Assembly: GCF_032193805.1 (NCBI RefSeq)
Contig: NZ_JAVBIK010000001.1
Span: 1,288,033-1,352,032, forward strand
DNA: 64,000 nucleotides
Reading direction: 5' to 3'
From: Rhodoferax potami
GTDB taxonomy: Bacteria; Pseudomonadota; Gammaproteobacteria; Burkholderiales; Burkholderiaceae_C
In this document: one piece after another, positions 14,571 to 22,799 of the stretch
Position numbering within the stretch: position 1 is the stretch's first letter
Layout of the letters: each line of letters begins with the position of its first letter
Notes under the pieces: model-generated
The model's input: the letters and a program-made list of their open reading frames with translations, nothing else
The model's database searches: none
What the model was told of the DNA's origin: nothing
Position numbers and translations under genes: made by a program

Positions 14571-15833
14571 ATGAACCCGACAACCATGCAAGCCGTGGCC
14601 GCAGGCCTGTTTGCGCTGGCATTGATCCACACTTTTTCGACCAAGTTTTTTGAACACTTGGCCCACACACGCCCAGCCCATGCCGGGGTGTGGCATTTGT
14701 TGGCGGAGGTGGAAATTGTGTTTGGCGTGTGGGCGATGATTTTCATGACCCTGATGGGCATCATGGAAGGCTTTGCTGCGGCGATGCAGTACCTCGACAG
14801 CCGCAACTTCACCGAACCCCTTTTTGTATTTGCCATCATGGTGGTGGCCGCCAGCAAACCGGTGTTGCAAGTGTCCTCGGCCGCGGTGCAGGCCATTGTG
14901 CGGATTCTCCCGATGAACCGGACCATGGCGTTTTTCTTCACCGCACTGGGCATCGTGCCGTTGCTGGGCTCCTTCATCACAGAGCCTGCGGCCATGACCC
15001 TGGCAGCGCTCTTGATGAAAGACACCGTCTTTGCCAAAGCCTCTCGGCGCCTGCAGTACGCTGCACTCGGGGTGCTGTTTGTCAACATCTCCATCGGCGG
15101 CACCCTGACCCACTTTGCCGCCCCGCCGGTACTGATGGTCGCGGCCAAATGGAACCTGGACATCGTGTACATGCTCACCCACGTGGGTTGGAAAGCAGCC
15201 ATCGCGGTGTTTATCAACGCGGGGGTCCTCACCTTCCTGTATGCCAAAGAGCTCAAGACCATGCCCTACTCCACCCAGTCCCCCTACACAGGGGTACCGG
15301 GATGGATGGTGAGCTTGCACCTGGCATTCCTGGTGGCGATTGTGATTTTTGCCCACCACCCTGCGGCCTTCATTGCCGTGTTTTTGCTGTTCATGGGCGT
15401 GGTGGCGGCGTACCCGGCATACCAGCAAGAGCGCCTGATTTTGCGTGAGGGCTTGCTGGTGGCCTTCTTCCTCGGGGGCCTGGTCGTCCTGGGTGGCATG
15501 CAGCAATGGTGGCTGCAACCCCTGCTACTGAGCATGAACGAGACAACGGTGTATTTCGGCGCGACGGCCCTGACAGCCATCACCGACAACGCGGCACTGA
15601 CCTATCTCGGCTCACTCGTCGAGGGGCTGACCCCGGAATTCAAATACGCGTTGCTCACCGGCGCGGTCACCGGCGGTGGCTTGACCATCATTGCCAACGC
15701 GCCCAACCCTGCAGGGGCCTCGATATTGAAATCCACCTTCAACGAAGGTGCCATTTCGCCCCTGGGCTTGCTGATGGGGGCGCTGCCCCCGACGATCGTG
15801 GCGATTTTGTGCTTCCGCCTGTTCCCGTACTGA
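14571..15833 (+). CDS. putative Na+/H+ antiporter (Na_H_antiport_3 family)
   Basis: 420-residue integral membrane protein with about eleven predicted helices. Family features seen: HTFSTKFFEHLAHTRPAH at the first helix, ISIGGTLTHFAAPPVLMVA in the middle, and the conserved end ALTAITDNAALTYLGSLVEG then GGGLTIIANAPNPAG, the last resembling discontinuous-helix ion sites of the ion-transporter superfamily. Expected to exchange Na+ (or Li+) for H+ across the inner membrane. ATG at 14571 follows AGGAGA at a good distance; the longer frame from 14439 runs through the structured leader. The leader suggests ion-responsive control. Confidence 0.85.
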   Translation: MNPTTMQAVAAGLFALALIHTFSTKFFEHLAHTRPAHAGVWHLLAEVEIVFGVWAMIFMTLMGIMEGFAAAMQYLDSRNFTEPLFVFAIMVVAASKPVLQVSSAAVQAIVRILPMNRTMAFFFTALGIVPLLGSFITEPAAMTLAALLMKDTVFAKASRRLQYAALGVLFVNISIGGTLTHFAAPPVLMVAAKWNLDIVYMLTHVGWKAAIAVFINAGVLTFLYAKELKTMPYSTQSPYTGVPGWMVSLHLAFLVAIVIFAHHPAAFIAVFLLFMGVVAAYPAYQQERLILREGLLVAFFLGGLVVLGGMQQWWLQPLLLSMNETTVYFGATALTAITDNAALTYLGSLVEGLTPEFKYALLTGAVTGGGLTIIANAPNPAGASILKSTFNEGAISPLGLLMGALPPTIVAILCFRLFPY

Positions 15834-15849
15834 AACAGGCCGAGCCGCA

Positions 15850-16491
15850 CTACCCCCGCAAGGGGATGGCAGACGGGATGGCATTTACGCCATCCCAGGC
15901 TGCCGATGTGAACCAGCTATCACCCTCGAGGTAAGCGCGCAGCATCGGCAGGGCGTCCAGCCCCCAGAACACCCGTCCGTCCACCTCAAAACTCGGCACA
16001 CCAAAAACCCGCGCGGCAATCGCGTCGTCACTGTGCTGTTTGAGTTGGACTTTCACACTGTCGTCCGCAGGCGCGCGGGCGGGGGCCAAGGCCTCGGTCA
16101 GCGCCTGCAAGCGTGCAGGATCTGCCGCATCTGCACCGCCCTGCCAAACGTGTTTGAACAAGGTTTCGCACACATACCGGTTGGGCAAACCGTCATGCCC
16201 GGTGGCGATCGCCAAACGCAGCAGGCCCAAGGGGTTGAACGGGTGCAGAGCCGGAAAGTCGAGCGCCACACCCTGCTGCCGGGCCAGCCACTGCACATGC
16301 CGGTAAATCCACTCGCGCTTGGGCGGCACTTCGGCAGGTCCTAAAACGGCGTTGTGTTTCAGCAAGCCACCCAAAAACACCGGCTTGTAGTGCACGCTGT
16401 AGCTGAGCCCCATCAAGGCGCGCGGCAATTCCTCAAACGCCAAATAGGCGAAAGGCGAAATGAAGTCCAGGTAAAACGTGATTTGCTTCAT
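15850..16491 (-). CDS. 2-hydroxychromene-2-carboxylate isomerase family (DsbA-fold)
   Basis: 213 residues, usual length for the family. The thioredoxin-fold start YLDFISPFAYLAFE carries Ser in the place of the DsbA Cys, as in glutathione-dependent HCCA isomerases and kappa-class GST. The C-terminal cis-Pro region is VFGVPSFEVDGRVFWGLDAL. These enzymes isomerise chromene carboxylates in naphthalene breakdown, but many family members in Burkholderiales have unassigned roles and no aromatic pathway genes lie nearby. ATG at 16491 begins the conserved fold; the frame extends upstream through the next gene. The stop lies eight bases after the next gene's stop region begins, so the two form one transcript with the YbaK gene. 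Confidence 0.82.
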   Translation of the reverse strand: MKQITFYLDFISPFAYLAFEELPRALMGLSYSVHYKPVFLGGLLKHNAVLGPAEVPPKREWIYRHVQWLARQQGVALDFPALHPFNPLGLLRLAIATGHDGLPNRYVCETLFKHVWQGGADAADPARLQALTEALAPARAPADDSVKVQLKQHSDDAIAARVFGVPSFEVDGRVFWGLDALPMLRAYLEGDSWFTSAAWDGVNAIPSAIPLRG

Positions 16492-16499
16492 GGGGAGCC

Positions 16500-17267
16500 T
16501 CAGGCAAAGGCGGTCGGGTGGGTTTGCTGCAGGCGCTCGGTGATCTGCACCCACATGGCTTTTTTGGCGGCATCGTCGCTGCGGCCCCATTCACGGATGT
16601 CTTCAATCGTCCGGAAACACCCTTCACACAAACCGCTGCCCGTGTCCATGCGACACACATTCACACAAGGGCTTGGAATGTTTTCGGCCATAGCGCTCAC
16701 CGATAGTGCGCGAGCAGCTAGCATTTTGATAGCATTTTCACGCGCCAGGGTATCAAGCACATTTTCTTCTTCCGGCGCTTCCACCACATCGGCCACGGGC
16801 GCGCCGGTCAGCGCCACCAGATCTTGCGGCTGCAACTGAAACACCCCGTGCGGGTGCCCCGCTGCCGCCCACACCTGCTCGAAGCGGAACAGCTCACGGT
16901 CAATCAGGGTGACGCCCGGCATGGCGTGCGCCACAGGACTCACGCCGCCGATCGAAAAGCCTGTGCGCTCTTTGACGAAGGCCGCGTTGGCGCGCGCCAG
17001 CGGGCCCACCAAAGCGGCTACCTTGGCCTCATCGACCCGGCGATCGCCGGAAGTCACCACCAAAACAGCGGCATCGTCTTCCACCCGCTTGAAGATGATG
17101 CTCTTGGCAATTTGCCCCACGGCAACGCCCAAGGCATCGGCCGCCTGCTGCGCGGTGCGGGCCGCACCATCGAGCATGACCGGTCCATGGGGGTGGTTCT
17201 TGTCTTGCAATGCAGCCGCTACGCGCTGCACGCCTTCGGGTAATTCAGTCAATTCAGCTCCACACAT
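16500..17267 (-). CDS. YbaK/EbsC-type deacylase fused to a DUF1289 zinc-binding-like domain
   Basis: 255 residues in two parts. Residues about 8-165 are a YbaK/ProX-type Cys-tRNA(Pro)/Ala-tRNA deacylase-like domain (AKSIIFKR, VLVVTSGDRRVDEAKVA, TGFSIGGVSPVAH), which hydrolyses mischarged tRNA. Residues about 195-250 are a DUF1289 domain (SPCVNVCRMDTGSGLCEGCFRT, in part CVNVCRM and LCEGCFRT) with four Cys. Normally these are two proteins. The seam (residues about 175-190, ENAIKMLAARALSVSAM) is encoded by a copy of the AT-rich dispersed repeat at 16704-16746, so the fusion may have arisen when that copy removed a stop codon. Eight bases separate it from the HMG-CoA lyase gene upstream. Confidence 0.85.
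   Translation of the reverse strand: MCGAELTELPEGVQRVAAALQDKNHPHGPVMLDGAARTAQQAADALGVAVGQIAKSIIFKRVEDDAAVLVVTSGDRRVDEAKVAALVGPLARANAAFVKERTGFSIGGVSPVAHAMPGVTLIDRELFRFEQVWAAAGHPHGVFQLQPQDLVALTGAPVADVVEAPEEENVLDTLARENAIKMLAARALSVSAMAENIPSPCVNVCRMDTGSGLCEGCFRTIEDIREWGRSDDAAKKAMWVQITERLQQTHPTAFA
16704..16746 (-). repeat. AT-rich dispersed repeat at the YbaK-DUF1289 seam
   Basis: On the minus strand GAAAATGCTATCAAAATG then CTAGCTGCTCGCGCACT matches the window-wide unit. It lies between the two domains of the fused protein. Confidence 0.65.
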
Positions 17268-17275
17268 ATAGTTGT

Positions 17276-18184
17276 TCAGCCCAGGCGCTTGGCCAGCAGG
17301 GCGTTGGCGGCGCGCGAATGCGGTTTGCGCCCCAAAAAGTCGCTGATGAACTGGCCCGCGTCAATCAGCTTGTCCAGGTCGATACCGGTTTCAATGCCCA
17401 TGCCATGCAGCATGTACACCACGTCTTCGGTGGCCACATTGCCGGTCGCACCCTTGGCATAAGGGCAGCCCCCCAGGCCGGCGACCGAGGTGTCAAAGTG
17501 CCAGATACCCATCTCCAAGGTCGCCAAGGTATTGGCCAATGCCATGCCATAGGTGTCGTGGAAATGGCCGGACACCTCGTCCACGCTGTAGTACTGCAAG
17601 GTGGCATCCAGGGCGCGCTGCACTTTGAGCGGGGTACCCACACCGATGGTGTCAGCCACGCCCACGTGCTCGACCCCAATGTCGCGCATCAGCCGGGCGA
17701 CCAGGGCTACCCGCTCCGGAGCAATGTCGCCCTCATAAGGGCAGCCCACCGCACACGAAATCGCGCCGCGCACCGCAATGCCTGCCGCTTTAGCGGCCTG
17801 CGCCACGGGGCGGAAGCGCTCGATGCTCTCCTCGATCGAACAGTTGATGTTCTTTTGGCTGAACGCCTCGCTGGCAGCACCAAAAACCACGATCTCATCC
17901 GGGCGGCTAGCGACTGCAGCTTCATAGCCCTTCATATTGGGCGTGAGCACTGAATAGCGCACACCGGCCTGGCGCTGCACGCCCGCCATGACCTCCGCGT
18001 TGTCGCCCATTTGTGGCACCCACTTCGGGGACACAAAGCTGGTGACCTCAATCTCTTTCAGCCCGGCCGCCTGCAGGCGGTGCACCAATTCGACCTTGAT
18101 GGCCGCCGGTACCGGTTGCTTTTCGTTTTGCAGGCCGTCACGCGGGCCTACATCAATGATCTTGACGCGGGAAGGTGTGTTCAT
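17276..18184 (-). CDS. hydroxymethylglutaryl-CoA lyase
   Basis: 302 residues, standard size. It cleaves HMG-CoA to acetoacetate and acetyl-CoA, the last step of leucine degradation. Seen: the TIM-barrel start VGPRDGLQNEK (metal and substrate Arg-Asp), the metal-binding SGHFHDTYGMAL and the active-site Cys loop GGCPYAKGATGNVATED. ATG at 18184 begins the conserved part; the frame extends to 18262 over the opposite-strand gene. The methylcrotonyl-CoA carboxylase genes of the same pathway lie 7-10 kb away, separated by the biotin cluster. Equivalent to LiuE/MvaB. Confidence 0.92.
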   Translation of the reverse strand: MNTPSRVKIIDVGPRDGLQNEKQPVPAAIKVELVHRLQAAGLKEIEVTSFVSPKWVPQMGDNAEVMAGVQRQAGVRYSVLTPNMKGYEAAVASRPDEIVVFGAASEAFSQKNINCSIEESIERFRPVAQAAKAAGIAVRGAISCAVGCPYEGDIAPERVALVARLMRDIGVEHVGVADTIGVGTPLKVQRALDATLQYYSVDEVSGHFHDTYGMALANTLATLEMGIWHFDTSVAGLGGCPYAKGATGNVATEDVVYMLHGMGIETGIDLDKLIDAGQFISDFLGRKPHSRAANALLAKRLG

Positions 18185-18208
18185 AGCTCGTATTAAACCG
18201 CGAACCGC

Positions 18209-18991
18209 ATGGCCCTCTGCGGGTGCATTGGTATATTCACGGGCTCCCCCGAACCACCCCACCAGACTCCCAAGGCGCTCCTTTTGCTAAGCATCACCCA
18301 AGCCGGCCTGAAACGGGGCAACACCCTGGTTTTTGACGACCTGACCCTGAACCTGCACGAACCACGCATCGGCCTTATCGGCGACAACGGTGCAGGTAAA
18401 AGCAGCTTGTTCCGCTTGGCCTGCGGCTTGGAAGCCCCGTACACCGGCAGCGTCTCGGTGCAAGGGCTGCCGGCCTACCGCATCAATGCGCAGCGCCCCA
18501 ACCTGGTGGGCATGATGTTTCAGAACCCGGACGACCAGATTGTTTTCCCCACCGTCCAGGAAGAACTCGCGCTGGGCTTGACAGCCACCGGCTTGCCCCG
18601 GCGCGAAGCCATCGCCCAAGCCCGCGCTTTTTTAGCGACACGCGGCTTGCCGGACTGGCCCGAGCGCGCCATCAGCAGCCTCAGCCAGGGGCAGCGGCAG
18701 CATGTGTGCTGGCTGGCCATGCTGCTGACCCAGCCTGCGCTGATCTTGCTGGACGAGCCTTTTGCCAGCCTGGACCTGCCCAGCCAGGCCTTGCTGCACA
18801 GCGATCTGGCCCGGGTCGGGCAACAAGTCATCGTGTCCACCCATGTGCTGGAACACCTGCAAGACTTTGACCGGGTGATCTGGCTCGAGCAAGGCCGGGT
18901 CCGGGCAGACGGCCACCCGGTAACGGTGTGCGCCGACTACCGGGCCGATGTCGCCGCGCGCATTGCGGCCCGCACCGCCAAGGTCACCTAA
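18209..18991 (+). CDS. bioM: biotin ECF transporter ATPase BioM
   Basis: ABC ATPase of an energy-coupling-factor transporter. Seen: Walker A GDNGAGKSS, Q-loop GMMFQNPDDQIVFPTV typical of ECF ATPases, signature LSQGQRQHVCWLAM, Walker B LILLDEPFASLD and switch His in IVSTHVLEH. It powers biotin uptake with BioN and BioY encoded next. The start is uncertain: ATG at 18209 has no ribosome binding site, and a -10-like TATATT at 18232-18237 lies inside the first codons. TTG at 18284, just before the conserved ITQAGLKRG, is an alternative giving about 235 residues. No BirA-type box was recognised. Confidence 0.88.
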   Translation: MALCGCIGIFTGSPEPPHQTPKALLLLSITQAGLKRGNTLVFDDLTLNLHEPRIGLIGDNGAGKSSLFRLACGLEAPYTGSVSVQGLPAYRINAQRPNLVGMMFQNPDDQIVFPTVQEELALGLTATGLPRREAIAQARAFLATRGLPDWPERAISSLSQGQRQHVCWLAMLLTQPALILLDEPFASLDLPSQALLHSDLARVGQQVIVSTHVLEHLQDFDRVIWLEQGRVRADGHPVTVCADYRADVAARIAARTAKVT

Positions 18992-18994
18992 GCC

Positions 18995-19588
18995 ATGGGT
19001 AGCCTGTACAGCGAACACCGCACCTGGCTGCACGCGGTGCCCGCCGGCTGGAAACTGGGGCTGCTGGTACTGCTCAGTAGCGGGGTGTTCTGGCTGAGTA
19101 CACCTGTCGCCCTCAGTGTGGCGTGTGCCGCATCGGTCGCCCTGTTTGTGTCGCTCGGCGCTGCCATGCGCCCCGCCGGACGGCTGCTCAAAGCCTTGGG
19201 GATTGCGGCTGTGCTGGTGCTGCTGTTTCACGCCGTTTTGCAACAGCCGCTGGTGGGCTTGGTAAGTGTGCTGCGCATGGTGGCCGCCTCTTTGCTCAGT
19301 ATTGCGCTCACGCTCACCACCCGCAGCGGCGACTTGCAGGCCGTGCTGGAGCGCCTGCTCACGCCCCTGGCGCCTCTGGGCGTGCGGGCGGACCGCTTTG
19401 CCTTGCAGCTCGCGCTGATGCTGCGGTTTGTGGAACATTTCTTCGTGGTGTGGAAGCGACTGGACGACGCTTACCGCCTGCGCACCGGCAAGGGCGGGGG
19501 CATCAAGCTGCTGGCGCCACTGACCATCCAGATGCTGCAAACCGCGCGCCGCGTGGCCGATACACTCGACGTCCGGCTGGGTGAGTAG
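18995..19588 (+). CDS. bioN: biotin ECF transporter transmembrane component BioN
   Basis: 197-residue T component of an ECF transporter. It has about five membrane helices and the C-terminal coupling motifs that contact the ATPase (ALMLRFVEHFFVVWKRLDDAYRLRTG and MLQTARRVADTLDVRLGE; the Ala-Arg-Gly-like motifs here read TARRVAD). ATG is three bases after the bioM stop. With BioM and BioY it forms the high-affinity biotin importer in the inner membrane. Confidence 0.87.
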   Translation: MGSLYSEHRTWLHAVPAGWKLGLLVLLSSGVFWLSTPVALSVACAASVALFVSLGAAMRPAGRLLKALGIAAVLVLLFHAVLQQPLVGLVSVLRMVAASLLSIALTLTTRSGDLQAVLERLLTPLAPLGVRADRFALQLALMLRFVEHFFVVWKRLDDAYRLRTGKGGGIKLLAPLTIQMLQTARRVADTLDVRLGE

Positions 19589-19617
19589 CCCGGCACTTTT
19601 TGTGAGACCCCTACAGA

Positions 19618-20184
19618 ATGCAACGCAACCAATCATTCGCCCTCGTCGCCCTCTTTGCCGCCCTGATGGCGGTCCTGGGCCTGATCCCGAAAATTGATCT
19701 CCCGCTGGGCGTTCCCATTACTTTGCAAACCCTGGGCGTGATGTTGGCGGGCTGCTTGCTCGGCCCCCGTCGGGCCTTTCAGGCGCTCTTGTTGTTCATG
19801 GTGGCGGTGGCTATCGGCCTGCCCTTGTTGTCGGGTGGACGGGGTGGCTTCGGTGTCTTCATGACACCGGCGGCCGGCTACCTGGTGGCATGGCCCATCG
19901 GTGCCTTCGTGACCGGTTTGGTCATGCACACCCTGCCCTCGGGCTCGCCCCGCCAGATCGCACTGAGCGCCTTTGTGGCGTCGGCATTGGGCGGCTTGTT
20001 GGTGATCCACGCCAGTGGCGTGGTCGGGCTGATGGGCATTGCCGGCATGAGCCTGACCCAGGCCCTGATCGGCACCAGCGCCTTTGTGCCGGGTGATCTG
20101 ATCAAGTGCGTCCTGACCGCCGTGGTGTGCCACACCGTGGCACGCGGCCTGCCCGACTGGCAATTCGGCAAACGCAATACCTGA
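19618..20184 (+). CDS. bioY: biotin transporter substrate-binding component BioY
   Basis: 188-residue S component with six predicted membrane helices. Family motifs seen: ALMAVLGLIPKIDLPLGVPIT, GRGGFGVFMTPAAGYLVAWP and the end motif GTSAFVPGDLIKCVLTA. It binds biotin at the inner membrane and can work alone or with BioMN. It starts 30 bases after bioN and its stop overlaps the next start by one base (TGATG), so the acyl-CoA ligase gene downstream is coupled to it. Confidence 0.93.
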   Translation: MQRNQSFALVALFAALMAVLGLIPKIDLPLGVPITLQTLGVMLAGCLLGPRRAFQALLLFMVAVAIGLPLLSGGRGGFGVFMTPAAGYLVAWPIGAFVTGLVMHTLPSGSPRQIALSAFVASALGGLLVIHASGVVGLMGIAGMSLTQALIGTSAFVPGDLIKCVLTAVVCHTVARGLPDWQFGKRNT

Positions 20185-21617
20185 TGTCCACCACCGCCCC
20201 GGAGCTGGTGCACAGCCGGCTGGCCCGCTGGGCCACTGAGCGGGGTGAACACCCGGCCATCCGCAGCGAGGCGGGTGATATCAGTTTTGCGGAGTTCGCA
20301 GCCCGGGTCGATGCCCACGCGGCAGCCCTGCGCACTGCAGGCGCACCGGCCACGGTGCTGCAAGACGCCAGCCTTACCTTGTTAGAGCGCCTGGTGGCTT
20401 TCATGGGCACGGTCGCCAGTGGTCGCTGCGCCGCGGTGAGCGACCCCGCGTGGCCCCCCGCTGTGTTGCAGGCGGTGCGCGAGCGCTTGCCTGTCACACC
20501 GCACGACAACAGCGCACCCACCCCTTGGAGCCCTTTCTACACCGGCTTTACTTCCGGCAGCACCGGCCTACCCAAAGGATTCCGGCGCCACCACCAGTCA
20601 TGGACCGAGAGTTTTGACGTCTGCCTGCGCACCTTCGGCCCGGCAGCGGGCGGCTGCATTCTGGCGCCGGGGCGCGACTCCCATTCGCTGTTTTTGTTCG
20701 GCATGCTGCTCGGGCTGTGGACCGGTGGCGGTGTGGTGGTGCAAGAGCAGTTTTCTGCCGCCGCCGCACTGGCAACCTTGCGCTCGGGGCAGACACCGTG
20801 CCTTGTGGCCGTGCCCAGCCAGTTGCTTCTGATGCTGGAGTGGGCACAGCACCGCCAGCTTTCGCCGGTGCCTGACGTTCAGCTGATTTTGATCAGTGGC
20901 GCGCGCTGGCCACGCGGGCACACACCGGCACTGCAAGCCCTGTTTCCGCAGGTCCGGATTATTGAGTTTTATGGGGCCTCGGAAACCAGTTTTATTGCCT
21001 GGACCGAATCCCACGCCGACCTACCCGACAACCTGGTGGGCCAGCCTTTTGACACGGTCGAACTAGAAGTGCGCGGTGCCACTCCAGACAGCCCAGACGG
21101 ATTGATTTACGTGCGCAGCCCGATGCTGTTCATGGATTATGTGGCCACCGACGCCGATCACACCGCCGCTCTGCGCGATGGCGATTGGGTGTGTGTGCGC
21201 GACCTTGGCCACGTTGACCCCCAGGGCCGACTCCGGGTGGCAGGCCGCGAGAGCCGCATGCTGGTCACCATGGCCAAAAAGCTGTTCCCCGAAGAGCTGG
21301 AGACGGTGCTCGAATCGCACCCCGCCATCGCCCGCGCCTCGGTGCATGGCCTGCCGGACGCACAGCGGGGCGCCCAAGTGGTCGCCATCGTGCAATTTGC
21401 AGCACCTACAGCAGGCATGGCGCACCCCAGCCTGCAAGAAGTGCAGGCCTGGTGCCGGGCGCGGCTGGAAGCTTTCAAGGTCCCCCGCCGCTTGTGGGCG
21501 CACACCGAATGGGCCTTTACCGCGAGCGGCAAGACCGACCACCTCGCACTCGGGCGCTTGTTGGAAACGGCGCCTCACCACCCTGACGGCTCACCATGTC
21601 TGACCACCATCCTCTGA
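20184..21617 (+). CDS. AMP-forming acyl-CoA synthetase in biotin operon (YhfT-like)
   Basis: 477-residue ANL-superfamily ligase that would activate a carboxylic acid via acyl-AMP to a CoA ester. Seen: P-loop YTGFTSGSTGLPKGF, adenine motif IEFYGASETSFI, hinge region RDLGHVDPQGRLRVAGRESRML (in part GRLRVAGRESRM) and the catalytic Lys near the end in ASGKTDH. Start overlaps the bioY stop by one base; the stop overlaps the thiolase gene by 22 bases. The order bioY-ligase-thiolase matches my recollection of bioY(yhfU)-yhfT-yhfS in Bacillus subtilis, which suggests a role in making or salvaging a pimeloyl-type biotin precursor. Substrate not shown. Confidence 0.82.
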   Translation: MSTTAPELVHSRLARWATERGEHPAIRSEAGDISFAEFAARVDAHAAALRTAGAPATVLQDASLTLLERLVAFMGTVASGRCAAVSDPAWPPAVLQAVRERLPVTPHDNSAPTPWSPFYTGFTSGSTGLPKGFRRHHQSWTESFDVCLRTFGPAAGGCILAPGRDSHSLFLFGMLLGLWTGGGVVVQEQFSAAAALATLRSGQTPCLVAVPSQLLLMLEWAQHRQLSPVPDVQLILISGARWPRGHTPALQALFPQVRIIEFYGASETSFIAWTESHADLPDNLVGQPFDTVELEVRGATPDSPDGLIYVRSPMLFMDYVATDADHTAALRDGDWVCVRDLGHVDPQGRLRVAGRESRMLVTMAKKLFPEELETVLESHPAIARASVHGLPDAQRGAQVVAIVQFAAPTAGMAHPSLQEVQAWCRARLEAFKVPRRLWAHTEWAFTASGKTDHLALGRLLETAPHHPDGSPCLTTIL

Positions 21618-22762
21618 TCGCTGGGTGGGCGCGCAGCGGCGTCGTGCCGCACGGCGGGGCGTTCCGGGCGCTCGCCGCCCATGACATCGGCGCCCCTGTG
21701 CTGCAAGCGCTGCTGCAGCGCGCAGGCTTGTCGGCAGCCGATGTGGATGCGGTCATCCTTGGCAACGCCTTGGGTGCAGGCGGTAACCCCGCTCGCATGG
21801 TGGCGCTGGCAGCCGGCCTGCCGGACCGTTGTGCGGCGCTCACTATCGACACCCAGTGCTGCGCTGGACTGGATGCGATCGCTCTTGCCGCCGGAATGCT
21901 GGCCAGCGGACAGGCTGAGGTCGTGGTGGCAGGTGGGGTCGAGGCATGGAGCCGCGCCCCGATCCGGCAACACCGCCCGCTTGATCCGGGCGAGACTCCG
22001 ATAGCCTATGAACGCCCCGCGTTTGCCCCGGACCCGGCCCGTGACCCCGATCTGCTGCAGGCTGCTGCGGACTATGCCGAGGCCCACCGCATCGCCCGCA
22101 GCACCCAAGATAGCTACGCGGTGCAGAGCCACGCCCGCGCAGTGCACCACCAGGCGGCCTTGGCCGCAGAGATTGTTCCGGTCGCCGGCTTGACCCACGA
22201 CGCCTACCCTCGCCTAGTCAGCGCCCGTGCGGCACAGCGCCTGCCGGTGCAAGCGCGTGGCACAGGCGGCCTTGCGGAACCCGACTGTGCGGTGAGCACC
22301 CTCGCAATTTCCACCCGTGCCGATGGCGCTGCCATGGTGCTCTTAATGACGGCGGCGGCAGCCGCCCGTTTGCGGGTGACACCACCCGCGGAGTGGAGCG
22401 CCTCTGCCTCCGTGGGCCTGGACCCAGCCATGCCTTTGCTGGCCGCAGAAGCGGCCACCCGAAAAGCGCTGCAGCGCGGTGGACTGGCGCAGGCACAGGA
22501 CTGCGCGGTGGTGGAGCTGCATGATGCGTTTGCGGTGCAAGGCCTGGCCTATTGCAGCGCACTGGGCTTGGAGCCGGACGCCATCAACTGCTTGGGCGGT
22601 GGCATTGCAAGAGGGCACCCCATCGGCGCATCCGGCGCCATCGCCATGGTGCGGGTGCTGGCTGATTTGGAGCGCCTCGGGCAAGCAGGCGCCCACGGGC
22701 TGGCATCAGTGGCTGGCGCCGGCGGCATCGGGGCCGCCGCTCTGGTGCAGTGGCGGGGCTAA
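21596..22762 (+). CDS. thiolase-family protein in biotin operon (YhfS-like)
   Basis: 388 residues, thiolase fold and usual length. The nucleophile region DTQCCAGLDAI gives Cys88, and the catalytic His lies in GGGIARGHPIGASGA. The second catalytic Cys of degradative and biosynthetic thiolases (normally in a CxGGG loop near the end) is missing: the loop reads SVAGAGGIGA, with Ala near 373. Such a protein may use another proton donor or work on an unusual substrate. Last gene of the bioMNY operon, overlapping the ligase gene by 22 bases. Likely partner of the ligase in building or cutting a precursor acyl-CoA; function inferred from context. Confidence 0.82.
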   Translation: MSDHHPLIAGWARSGVVPHGGAFRALAAHDIGAPVLQALLQRAGLSAADVDAVILGNALGAGGNPARMVALAAGLPDRCAALTIDTQCCAGLDAIALAAGMLASGQAEVVVAGGVEAWSRAPIRQHRPLDPGETPIAYERPAFAPDPARDPDLLQAAADYAEAHRIARSTQDSYAVQSHARAVHHQAALAAEIVPVAGLTHDAYPRLVSARAAQRLPVQARGTGGLAEPDCAVSTLAISTRADGAAMVLLMTAAAAARLRVTPPAEWSASASVGLDPAMPLLAAEAATRKALQRGGLAQAQDCAVVELHDAFAVQGLAYCSALGLEPDAINCLGGGIARGHPIGASGAIAMVRVLADLERLGQAGAHGLASVAGAGGIGAAALVQWRG

Positions 22763-22799
22763 GCCCGGCTACCTGAACCAGCAGCATCCGCCAAACGCT

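Noticed and set aside
18184..18290. BirA-type operator before bioM
   Set aside because: Looked for TTGTAAACC-type half-sites; none with a partner at proper distance was seen.
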